A stretch of DNA of 7,650 nt from positions 1 through 7,650 of the forward strand of contig NZ_ONER01000070.1 in the NCBI RefSeq assembly GCF_900316895.1, in the 5' to 3' direction. Position 1 is the first letter of the stretch, and every line of letters begins with the position of its first letter. This DNA comes from an uncultured Methanobrevibacter sp. GTDB lineage: Archaea; Methanobacteriota; Methanobacteria; Methanobacteriales; Methanobacteriaceae. A program made the translations under genes and the position numbers. Below, one piece after another: positions 1 through 6,733 of this stretch. Below the pieces are notes generated by a model. It was not told where the DNA came from and searched no databases. It saw only the letters and a list, made by a program, of their open reading frames with translations.

Positions 1-1683
1 GACAAGTATTACGAGCTGCTCCTGCCTACATTGTTTATGGTGATGTCCGAAAAGATAGCGGTTGTTATAGATGTAGTCGTAATTGCACTGCTTATCGGAG
101 GCTCACAGCTATCTTCATTAAACTTAATGTCTCCTCTCCTTTATTTCACTGGCATATTCTATGTTCTTTTCGGTCAGGGAGGCAGTCTGCTGGCATTAAG
201 GGCAAAATCGGATTTGGATGATGAAAAATCCAATTTTTATTTTACCGTTTCAATTATTGGAATCATCTTGATTTCATTGATTTATATTGCGGTGATATTC
301 GTTTTTGCAGATAATATACTGCACTTGTTGCATGCCCCATCCGAAATATTTTACCAGGCGAAGAGTTATCTCTTTGCAATAATGTTTTTCTATCCTTTGA
401 ACTGTTTCATTATAGTTATTTCATATTTCCTTCGATCAGACGGATTCCCTAAATTGCCGTTCTATTCAGTCCTGATAGCTAATGTAACAAATATAATATT
501 GGATTTTATATTTTTGAAAGGTTTCAATATGGGCATGGAAGGTGCCGCCCTGTCAACAGTTGTCGGATATGCTGTTGGTGTGGCTTATATATCAAGATAC
601 CTTTTCAGTAAAAGGCGTTCCTTTAAGTTTGTTTCACCCGCCAAGCTGAAAATAAGGAGGGTATTCAATTCCCTAAAAAACATAATGCTCAACACTCCTG
701 AAGTTGTCGGAAAGATATTTTTCTCAATTCAGATGGCAGTCTTTACATATCTCTGCTCAACCTATTACGGTGCGGCCGGGCTTTTGGCGTTTCTTGTATA
801 TGACAACTCTGAAACTTTCGTCTACATCGTCCTTTCAGGAATCATGAAGGCATTGACTCCAATTGTGGCCGTGTTTTATAAGGAAATGGATTTTAAGGCT
901 GTGAAATATATAATCAAAAAATCAATTAAGCACATCCTAATTGTCAGTGTCCCCATTTCTGCCCTTTTCTTTGTGTATCCGGAAATATTGATTAAACTAT
1001 TCAACATTACAAATCCCCAATACATCCAAATCGTTACCTTAGCAATACGCATAACCTCATTCGGATTAGTTGGACGCTGCATGTCCTATCTCCTGGCCAA
1101 TTATACCCAGGCCATTGAGCATAACAGGATTTCATTTACAATCACATTTTGTGAAGAGTTCCTGATTTCCATTGTTTCAGCATTAATCTTGACTCATTTC
1201 ATTGGAGGAATCGGAATATGGATTGCAATTCTATTGTCTGAAACAATACCTCTTTTAATCTATGTTATTATGGCCAAACGTCTCCAGATGTCTAATGAAA
1301 TCAAAAATCTGTTCTTGCTTAAGGATTCAAAACTGGTGAATTTCACATATGTCAAAGGGAATAATGAGTATTCTGATGAGCTTTTGGAAAAAATTGAAGC
1401 AATATTCAAGGATTATTCTCCGCTCTTTTTCTCATCGGTGGGAGGCATATGCGAAAACATTTTTGAGCATGACCCTTCAGTCAATGAGATTGATGTTACT
1501 GTAAGATTGGTAGACGGCAATGCAGTGGTCCTCTTCATCGATGACGGCGAGTTATACAATCCATTCAACAATAAGAAGTTCAACGAATCTCAAACAATTA
1601 GAAAACTTAGGGAAAACAATTGTGAATTCGACTATACGAATGTTTTGGGATTCAACAAGTCATATGTCCGGTTCAATTACTAG
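1..1683 (+). CDS. MATE-family efflux transporter with C-terminal RsbW-like ATPase domain (5' partial)
   Basis: The reading frame is open through base 1, so the gene begins upstream; the TTG at 31 is not its real start. 560 codons are visible. Residues about 10-440 (counted from base 1) are a polytopic membrane protein with roughly 12 hydrophobic segments. The layout fits MATE (NorM/DinF-like) exporters, which expel cationic compounds in exchange for Na+ or H+. Only some 10-30 N-terminal residues seem to be missing. Residues about 447-560 are soluble and resemble the anti-sigma (RsbW/SpoIIAB, HATPase_c_2) fold: an N-box-like ENIFEH (Asn486), an ATP-lid-like DDGELYNPF (Asp514-Gly516), then an IRKL helix and a final strand. 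The Glu normally four residues before the N-box Asn is Gly, and the Gly-rich second ATP-lid motif is absent, so ATP hydrolysis or kinase activity is doubtful. The MATE call is firm; the ATPase-fold call is inferred from motif order. Confidence 0.85.
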   Translation, partial: DKYYELLLPTLFMVMSEKIAVVIDVVVIALLIGGSQLSSLNLMSPLLYFTGIFYVLFGQGGSLLALRAKSDLDDEKSNFYFTVSIIGIILISLIYIAVIFVFADNILHLLHAPSEIFYQAKSYLFAIMFFYPLNCFIIVISYFLRSDGFPKLPFYSVLIANVTNIILDFIFLKGFNMGMEGAALSTVVGYAVGVAYISRYLFSKRRSFKFVSPAKLKIRRVFNSLKNIMLNTPEVVGKIFFSIQMAVFTYLCSTYYGAAGLLAFLVYDNSETFVYIVLSGIMKALTPIVAVFYKEMDFKAVKYIIKKSIKHILIVSVPISALFFVYPEILIKLFNITNPQYIQIVTLAIRITSFGLVGRCMSYLLANYTQAIEHNRISFTITFCEEFLISIVSALILTHFIGGIGIWIAILLSETIPLLIYVIMAKRLQMSNEIKNLFLLKDSKLVNFTYVKGNNEYSDELLEKIEAIFKDYSPLFFSSVGGICENIFEHDPSVNEIDVTVRLVDGNAVVLFIDDGELYNPFNNKKFNESQTIRKLRENNCEFDYTNVLGFNKSYVRFNY

Positions 1684-1701
1684 TTTTAAAAAAAGAAAGT
1701 T

Positions 1702-1723
1702 GAAAGATAAGGAATTATCTTTC
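1702..1723 (-). terminator. Stem-loop between convergent genes, likely isomerase terminator
   Basis: A perfect 9-bp inverted repeat (GAAAGATAA / TTATCTTTC) encloses a GGAA/TTCC loop. On the minus strand it is followed by a T-rich tract including seven consecutive T (complement of 1688-1694), which suits termination of the isomerase transcript. The isomerase stop codon (1717-1715) lies inside the stem. On the plus strand the downstream bases are not T-rich, so its use for the transporter transcript is less clear. Confidence 0.6.
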
Positions 1724-2146
1724 TTCTACGGTGACTCTGTTCATCACGTCACCTGGGCGGATAGCATCAACAACGTCTTGGCCTTTGATTACTTGGCCGA
1801 ATACGGTGTGAACGCCGTCTAAGTGTGGTTGTGGGCAGTGTGTAATGAAGAATTGGCTTCCTCCAGTGTCTTTACCTGCGTGTGCCATGGATAATGCACC
1901 GGTTCCGTGTTTGTGTGGGTTTCCTTCAGTTTCACATTTGATTGTGTAACCAGGTCCTCCGGTACCGTTACCGATAGGGCATCCTCCTTGGATTACAAAG
2001 TTTGGAATTACCCTATGGAAAGTTAATCCATCGTAAAATCCTTCTTTAATCAGTTTTTCAAAATTAGCTACAGTACCTGGAGCTTCATTTGGAAATAATT
2101 CGAGTTCAATATTTCCTTTATCAGTTTCGATAGTTGCGACTTTCAT
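1715..2146 (-). CDS. Cyclophilin-type peptidyl-prolyl cis-trans isomerase
   Basis: A 143-residue single-domain cyclophilin, which catalyses cis-trans isomerisation of X-Pro bonds and assists protein folding. No signal peptide or membrane segment is visible, so it should act in the cytoplasm. Family motifs are intact: FHRVIPNFVIQGG with the catalytic Arg45 and Gln53, GTGGPGY, the GALSMAHAG strand, GSQFFIT, and LDGVHTVFG. At the position of human CypA Trp121 there is His108, as in many prokaryotic cyclophilins with weak cyclosporin A binding. Length is normal for short prokaryotic forms. The ATG start is supported by a GGTGAT ribosome binding site just upstream and by the conserved opening strand (KVATIETDKGNIELELF). 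It is transcribed towards the MATE gene, 31 bases apart, and divergently from the acyltransferase gene, so it is probably monocistronic. Confidence 0.97.
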   Translation of the reverse strand: MKVATIETDKGNIELELFPNEAPGTVANFEKLIKEGFYDGLTFHRVIPNFVIQGGCPIGNGTGGPGYTIKCETEGNPHKHGTGALSMAHAGKDTGGSQFFITHCPQPHLDGVHTVFGQVIKGQDVVDAIRPGDVMNRVTVEER

Positions 2147-2149
2147 TTT

Positions 2150-2155
2150 ATCACC
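2150..2155 (-). promoter_or_regulatory. Ribosome binding site of the cyclophilin gene
   Basis: The minus strand reads AAGGTGATAAA directly before the ATG. GGTGAT is complementary to the archaeal 16S rRNA 3' end (AUCACCUCC). This fixes the start at 2146. Confidence 0.8.
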
Positions 2156-2177
2156 TTATAGTATTATTTAATATCAA

Positions 2178-2187
2178 TTATTAAATA
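2178..2187 (-). promoter_or_regulatory. Putative TATA box of the cyclophilin gene
   Basis: The minus strand reads TATTTAATAA about 32-41 bases upstream of the ATG. With the usual archaeal spacing of about 25 bases from TATA to start site, transcription would begin near 2155-2160, leaving a short leader that just includes the GGTGAT site. The region is AT-rich throughout, so other A/T stretches could serve instead. Confidence 0.4.
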
Positions 2188-2213
2188 GTTTTTGAATGGC
2201 AATTATATATTAC

Positions 2214-2223
2214 TATAAATATA
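2214..2223 (+). promoter_or_regulatory. Putative TATA box of the acyltransferase-adhesin unit
   Basis: TATAAATATA lies 28-37 bases before the ATG at 2251, and a second candidate (TTATATAT) lies around 2203-2210. With about 25 bases from TATA to start site, the nearer box places transcription initiation close to the ATG. No Shine-Dalgarno sequence is visible in 2224-2250, so the mRNA may be leaderless or nearly so. Confidence 0.4.
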
Positions 2224-2250
2224 AATGTTGCTTAAACTACACAGTATATT

Positions 2251-3339
2251 ATGAATATTTCAAACTTGTTTTCGGATGACAAAATCAATACTGGCAGGCA
2301 GGTCGAGTTGGATATTGCCAAGGCCATGTCCATCATTTTCATGATTTTTCTTCACACAATGTGGGTGAATATGGCTTTTAATCATTCTTTTAGCCCAGCT
2401 TATGAGTTCACTGTCGGCAGTCTTCTGGGCAGGCCTTATGCGGCGCCAATCTTCATGTTCTGCATGGGTGTAGGAATAGTGTACTCAAGGAAAAGTCAGC
2501 CGAAAACAATGATAAGAAGGGGAGCGATTCTATACCTTTTGGGAATTCTGGTAAATATATTTGAATTTTTCATACCTAATTTTCTTTCAGGAACACTTTT
2601 GGGAAATTGGGACGCTTTTCCTATACAGGGAGGACTTTTGCTCTTTTGTGTGGATATCCTGGCATTTGCCGGTTTGGCATTCATTTTCATTGGAATCCTT
2701 AAGAAAATGGACCTTTCAAATAGGAATATGGCCATTGTTGCAGTAGTGCTGTCCGTGATTGGAAGCCTTACTAGAGGCACTGATTTTGGAGTTACTTTCC
2801 TAAACCTGTTTGTTTCCGATTTTATAGGTACTCAAGGAGGATTTACAGCTTTTCCACTATTTAATTGGTTAATTTTCCCTATTGCAGGATACATTTGGGG
2901 GCAGTACTTTATAAGAGCCAAGGACAAGGGTGATTTCTTTAAGTTTTGGCCGATTTTCATCATAATTTCATTGGCATACTTCTTTGCATCCTCAAGGCTA
3001 TGGGGAGGAATCCTGTCTAATGATATTCACATGTATTACTTCATGAATACATTGGATGCAGTATTCTGCATCATAAGTGCACATGGTATAATTGGCCTGT
3101 GCCATTGGATGGCCAAATACCTGCCGGATGCAGTCATCAAGGCGGATACAATTCTCAGCAGTAATATCAACACGATTTATATTGCGCAATGGTTTTTTGT
3201 GCCTCTTGCGGCGATATTCATAGCTTACTTCTTCAAGGGCATAGTGGTGGATGATCTGCTGAATTCCATTATTTCAATATGCATGATAGTCTTGGCTACG
3301 GTAGTTGCGTTGGGGTATAGAAAATTGAGAAGCGCTTAA
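2251..3339 (+). CDS. Polytopic membrane acyltransferase, HGSNAT/DUF1624-like
   Basis: A 362-residue integral membrane protein with about 10 predicted transmembrane segments and no signal peptide. The N-terminal block has the arrangement of the heparan-alpha-glucosaminide N-acetyltransferase catalytic family: GRQVELDIAKA (Arg16, Asp21), then a hydrophobic helix ending in FLHTMW (His35), a second His at 45, then GRPYAAPIFMFCMGVGIVYS (61-79) and an Arg-rich cytoplasmic turn (MIRRG). In this family an acetyl group from acetyl-CoA crosses the membrane to an amino sugar on the other face through an active-site His; here His35 or His45 could play that part, which is inference. Length is usual for prokaryotic members. 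The ATG start lacks a ribosome binding site but sits just before the conserved block. The gene ends 21 bases before the adhesin gene, suggesting co-transcription. The substrate is unknown; an envelope glycan is plausible. Confidence 0.75.
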   Translation: MNISNLFSDDKINTGRQVELDIAKAMSIIFMIFLHTMWVNMAFNHSFSPAYEFTVGSLLGRPYAAPIFMFCMGVGIVYSRKSQPKTMIRRGAILYLLGILVNIFEFFIPNFLSGTLLGNWDAFPIQGGLLLFCVDILAFAGLAFIFIGILKKMDLSNRNMAIVAVVLSVIGSLTRGTDFGVTFLNLFVSDFIGTQGGFTAFPLFNWLIFPIAGYIWGQYFIRAKDKGDFFKFWPIFIIISLAYFFASSRLWGGILSNDIHMYYFMNTLDAVFCIISAHGIIGLCHWMAKYLPDAVIKADTILSSNINTIYIAQWFFVPLAAIFIAYFFKGIVVDDLLNSIISICMIVLATVVALGYRKLRSA

Positions 3340-3348
3340 CGTGTTGTT

Positions 3349-3355
3349 GGGGGAT
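3349..3355 (+). promoter_or_regulatory. Weak ribosome binding site of the adhesin gene
   Basis: GGGGGAT ends five bases before the ATG at 3361 and partly matches the archaeal consensus GGAGGTGAT. No promoter fits in the 21-base gap, so translation probably proceeds from a transcript that starts upstream of the acyltransferase gene. Confidence 0.5.
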
Positions 3356-3360
3356 AAATT

Positions 3361-6300
3361 ATGATATTTAAATCAAAATATTTCATGTTTATAGTTGTCA
3401 TCTGCATTCTGTTTAGCATAACTGCTGTTTCAGCTGATTCAGTGTCTAATCAGACAGATGTTTTGGAAAGTGATGTGGATTTACAGTCAGGCATTGACTT
3501 GAATCAGGATGTTTCGGGTGATGGCCAGAATGAGAAACTGGAAGATGCAACTTATAAGTCCTATGATGATTTCTGTGAGGATATAAAAGATCGTACAGAT
3601 TCCTTTAACATAGAAAGTAATTATAAGTATGATGAAAGCGATGTGGAAATGCAGTTGAAGATTAATCAATCCAATATAGTGATAAATGGTAATAATCATA
3701 TAATTGATGGTTCCAACAAGGCACAAGGATTTATTTTCGCATGTGAAAATTCAAACATTACTATCAATGATTTAACTTTTATAAACTGTAATCAGTCAAT
3801 ATTTATTTCAGGCAAACTCACTTTAAATAATGTGAATTTCACTAACAATTTTGTGAATTCATCAGAGAAGTCTGTTGGAATTATTACAACTGATGAGGAT
3901 AGTAATTTAACTTTAAATCATTGTAATTTCAATTCAAATTTTGATGCATATCTCATATCTGCATTTTATTCTGATGTAGAAATTTATAATTCTCATTTCT
4001 GTAACGCTAGAAATAGCGATGCTCCTATTTTGATTAATAGGAATGCATTGATTATAGAAAATTCCACTTTTGAAAATTTAAGCTCCAAATATGGTGGGGT
4101 AATAAATTTCAAGGGAGATTATTTGTCAGTTAAAAATTCAACATTTAACAATACCCATGCGGATTTTACTGGAGGGGCAATTCTTGGAAAACTTTTCAGA
4201 ATTAACGCTGATTCGAATAATCCAGGTGCCGGAAAGCGACCACTTAGAGAATGGATAATCGAAAATTGTGAATTTGTGAATGTTTCATCCAGTCATAATG
4301 GCGGTGCAATTTACTTCGACTTTGATTCAGGAGAGCATGGAATAACAAACACTTTATATATTTCCAATAGTAATTTTACAGATATTTCCTCTGGTTATGG
4401 TGGAGTTATAGCCGCCCAAGGGGGAATTTTATATATTTCAAATTCTAATTTTATAAATTCCAAAGCCAAAAACATTGGAGGGGTAATCTATACTTCCTGG
4501 GCTAATCTGACCATTGCCAACTGTAATATAATAAACAATAGCGCCCAGTCAAATGCCGCTGCGATTTATTTTGATTATGGAAAACTGGTCATTGATAAAT
4601 CCAATTTCATAAATAATGCTGTAACTGCACCATCTTCAGGTAGGGAAAGCGTGATTTATGCAAATGACGTAACTGCAAATATCAATAATTCAACCTTTAA
4701 CAATGGTGGGGTAGCGGTTTATGCAAACTTCGCAAGCAATGACTCCATTATAAAAGATATTATTTCCACCGACTTATTCTTGTTGAACAATACTGATTAT
4801 ATTGTTTCTGTTGAAAATAAGGGAATAAAGATTAATCTGACCAAAAATTCAATAGTTGCGGATACATTGCCTGCTAGGTTTGATTCCCGTGATTGGGGAT
4901 GGTCAAGCCCACTTAAATATCAGGGAGACAGCCTGGCTTGCTGGGCATTTGCAACCGCAGGAGCATTGGAATGCGCACTTTTAAAACAGACAGGTGTTTT
5001 ATACAATATCTCTGAAAACAATATTCAAAATATTCAAATGAAATATTACAGTGAAGGAGATACTAGAAATGATGCTGTTGGAGTTGCTTATAGCGGTTTG
5101 GGTCATTCCTTAAGTTGGTATGGTATTGTAACCGCTCAAGAGGATTCTTTTGATGAGAGAGGCATGTTTTCAAGTGTTCTACAAACTGAAAATAGAATAC
5201 ATCTTCAAGACGCAATGATTATTTTTGGCGGAAGAAATGATACAATGGACTTGATTAAACAGGCTATAATTAAATACGGCGCTGTATCCATCCAATATAG
5301 CTTTGATTCTTTTGATTATAACAGGACAAATTATACAGATCAAGAGCTTCAGCCAAATCATTTTGTCACACTAATCGGATGGAATGATAATTTTTCCGCT
5401 AAAAACTTCAATGGAAGTGATGCCCTTGAGACCGATGCTCTTCCAAGGGGTGATGGTGCTTGGTTAATTAAAGATTCTGAAAGTGCATCATTAAGTGAAA
5501 CTGAGGGCACTTTTATGAGGGAAGGAGGTTATATGTGGTTGTCCTATTATAATCCTTCATTTTTAGCTAAGGATTTCCGTGCAATTATCCCTCAAGCGGC
5601 GGCTGTAGCCTATATATTTGAGAACACAATCGATTATCATGTTAACTATCAAACGGATTTGATGGGGCTTTGTGGTTTTGATGGCAATTACAGCTATTAT
5701 TCCAACGAGTTCACTTCAAAGTATTCTGAACTGATCGGTGCTGTTGGAACATACTTCAACGAGTCCGGAATCGATTATTCCTTTGATGTTTATGTGAATG
5801 GTGCTAAGGTTCACTCCCAAAGTGGTGTCAGTGAATTTGCAGGATTCAGAACAATTATCTTGAACAAATACATTCCGGTTAATGCCGGCGATAAGTTTAA
5901 AGTTGTATTTAAGAACAACGCTCTTCCTTTCCAATCATATTCAAGACAGCATTATATGCCGGGAATGTCCTTAATCAGTAAAGATGGCAAATCCTGGAGT
6001 GACATTACACTTCAGGATAAAACAGTCTGTCTTAAAGTGTATACTGTTAGGGATGATACCAAAATCATAAATAACAAGAATATCGTTGTTGATTATGATG
6101 GAGGATCTTACTTTAGCGTTAAAGTCGTGACTGCCGACGGACGTGCAGTCGGTGCGGGAGCTGTTGTCAAGTTCACCATCAACGGCAAGACATACAGTGT
6201 AGCGACCGACAACGACGGTGTTGCCAGGATTAAGATATCTGAACTTCCTAAAAAATACACAATAACAACCACATACAATGGTGCAAGCCTTAAAAATACG

Positions 6301-6588
6301 GTTACCGTAAAACAGGTCCTGACTGCAAGCAAAGTCACCATCAAAAAGAAAATCGCCAAAAAGCTGGTCCTGAAAGCAAAACTCAAAATCAACGGCAAGC
6401 TCATTAAGGGCAAAAAGATAACCTTCAAATTCAAAGGCAAAACCTATAAGGTCAAAACCAACAAAAAAGGAATTGCACAGAAAACTTTGAAAAAAAATAT
6501 TATCAAAAAGCTCAAAAAAGGCAAAAAATACACAGTCAAAGTGACTTACCTCAAGGACACCATTAAAACAACTGTTAAAGTCAAATAG
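3361..6588 (+). CDS. Adhesin-like surface protein: beta-helix, papain-type C1 peptidase, lectin-like and Ig-like domains
   Basis: A 1075-residue secreted protein. Domains in order: signal peptide (1-25, hydrophobic core then AVSA|DS); acidic linker (26-100); right-handed parallel beta-helix rich in NSxF and GGxI motifs (about 101-490); papain-like domain (about 501-740); lectin-like domain typical of methanogen C1 peptidases (about 751-900, including ELIGAVGTYFN and VYVNGAKVHSQSG); Ig-like domain (907-987); very basic Ig-like tail (989-1075, 34 Lys by hand count). In the papain fold, Gln521, Cys527 (ACWAF) and His667 (NHFVTLIGW) are present, but the usual Asn-Ser-Trp is Asp705-Ser-Glu707. The cysteine that normally precedes the nucleophile by three residues is Ser524, and no inhibitory propeptide is seen. 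Many N-x-S/T sites could be N-glycosylated. It is likely exported and held on the pseudomurein wall; adhesion to other cells or host/feed material is inferred from the family. The last gene of the unit, closed by a strong terminator. Confidence 0.88.
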   Translation: MIFKSKYFMFIVVICILFSITAVSADSVSNQTDVLESDVDLQSGIDLNQDVSGDGQNEKLEDATYKSYDDFCEDIKDRTDSFNIESNYKYDESDVEMQLKINQSNIVINGNNHIIDGSNKAQGFIFACENSNITINDLTFINCNQSIFISGKLTLNNVNFTNNFVNSSEKSVGIITTDEDSNLTLNHCNFNSNFDAYLISAFYSDVEIYNSHFCNARNSDAPILINRNALIIENSTFENLSSKYGGVINFKGDYLSVKNSTFNNTHADFTGGAILGKLFRINADSNNPGAGKRPLREWIIENCEFVNVSSSHNGGAIYFDFDSGEHGITNTLYISNSNFTDISSGYGGVIAAQGGILYISNSNFINSKAKNIGGVIYTSWANLTIANCNIINNSAQSNAAAIYFDYGKLVIDKSNFINNAVTAPSSGRESVIYANDVTANINNSTFNNGGVAVYANFASNDSIIKDIISTDLFLLNNTDYIVSVENKGIKINLTKNSIVADTLPARFDSRDWGWSSPLKYQGDSLACWAFATAGALECALLKQTGVLYNISENNIQNIQMKYYSEGDTRNDAVGVAYSGLGHSLSWYGIVTAQEDSFDERGMFSSVLQTENRIHLQDAMIIFGGRNDTMDLIKQAIIKYGAVSIQYSFDSFDYNRTNYTDQELQPNHFVTLIGWNDNFSAKNFNGSDALETDALPRGDGAWLIKDSESASLSETEGTFMREGGYMWLSYYNPSFLAKDFRAIIPQAAAVAYIFENTIDYHVNYQTDLMGLCGFDGNYSYYSNEFTSKYSELIGAVGTYFNESGIDYSFDVYVNGAKVHSQSGVSEFAGFRTIILNKYIPVNAGDKFKVVFKNNALPFQSYSRQHYMPGMSLISKDGKSWSDITLQDKTVCLKVYTVRDDTKIINNKNIVVDYDGGSYFSVKVVTADGRAVGAGAVVKFTINGKTYSVATDNDGVARIKISELPKKYTITTTYNGASLKNTVTVKQVLTASKVTIKKKIAKKLVLKAKLKINGKLIKGKKITFKFKGKTYKVKTNKKGIAQKTLKKNIIKKLKKGKKYTVKVTYLKDTIKTTVKVK
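4048..4620 (+). repeat. Beta-helix rung repeats within the adhesin
   Basis: Protein-level repeats with a hydrophobic-x-I/V-x-N-S-x-F core. The equivalent Leu residues fall at 230 and 255 (25 apart), and again at 332, 357, 383 and 409 (25, 26 and 26 apart), each followed by a Gly-Gly-(A/V)-I or similar turn. The two rungs at about 4351-4380 and 4426-4455 also share near-identical DNA (TTATATATTTC then TAATTTTA), which suggests fairly recent duplication. Spacing fits one coil of a right-handed parallel beta-helix per repeat. Confidence 0.7.
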
Positions 6589-6621
6589 ATGATTAATTTC
6601 ATCTATTTAAAATTTTTTTTT
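6583..6621 (+). terminator. Hairpin and T-tract terminator after the adhesin gene
   Basis: A perfect 10-bp inverted repeat (AAATAGATGA / TCATCTATTT, 6583-6592 and 6599-6608) with a TTAATT loop, then AAAA and nine T (6613-6621). The TAG stop codon (6586-6588) lies within the left arm. The layout looks like an intrinsic terminator, and the T-tract alone would suit archaeal termination. Confidence 0.8.
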
Positions 6622-6631
6622 AAAACCAAAG

Positions 6632-6670
6632 CCAATTCACTTCATTCTTTTCATTTTTTCAATGAATTGG
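6632..6670. repeat. Inverted repeat upstream of the argD promoter
   Basis: CCAATTCA (6632-6639) and TGAATTGG (6663-6670) are perfect 8-bp arms separated by 23 pyrimidine-rich bases. The right arm directly abuts the promoter elements of argD. It could be an operator, a second termination structure, or chance in AT-rich DNA; nothing in the sequence decides between these. Confidence 0.4.
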
Positions 6671-6687
6671 GGAAAGTATTTTATATT
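6671..6687 (+). promoter_or_regulatory. Putative BRE and TATA box of argD
   Basis: A purine-rich GGAAAG (6671-6676), resembling a TFB recognition element, precedes TTTTATATT (6679-6687). The predicted start site is near 6707-6712, giving a leader of roughly 22-27 bases that includes the GGAGAT ribosome binding site. Confidence 0.55.
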
Positions 6688-6723
6688 AATTTAAACTTAT
6701 ACTTTTAATGATTAAATATATTA

Positions 6724-6729
6724 GGAGAT
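6724..6729 (+). promoter_or_regulatory. Ribosome binding site of argD
   Basis: GGAGAT lies four bases before the ATG at 6734 and matches the anti-Shine-Dalgarno of archaeal 16S rRNA apart from one base. It supports this start. Confidence 0.75.
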
Positions 6730-6733
6730 TATT

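Noticed and set aside
31..33. TTG at 31 as the start of the transporter
   Set aside because: The frame stays open to base 1 with family-like residues (YYELLLPTLF) before it, and no ribosome binding site precedes the TTG.
1520..1822. 100-codon open frame on the plus strand across the end of the transporter and the cyclophilin gene
   Set aside because: It overlaps two well-supported genes in other frames, has no ribosome binding site, and its translation shows no recognisable fold.
3340..3360. Separate promoter for the adhesin gene in the gap after the acyltransferase
   Set aside because: The gap is only 21 G/T-rich bases with no TATA-like element; an internal promoter within the acyltransferase coding region cannot be excluded but is not evident.
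4048..4620. Periodic repeats considered as a CRISPR or tandem DNA repeat array
   Set aside because: The period is in the protein (25-26 codons), the DNA is only loosely repeated, and there are no constant direct repeats with unique spacers.
6108..6440. 110-codon hydrophobic open frame on the minus strand under the Lys-rich tail
   Set aside because: The hydrophobic residues arise from the complement of Lys and Asn codons (TTT, TTG, ATT). No start signals, so no small membrane protein is called.
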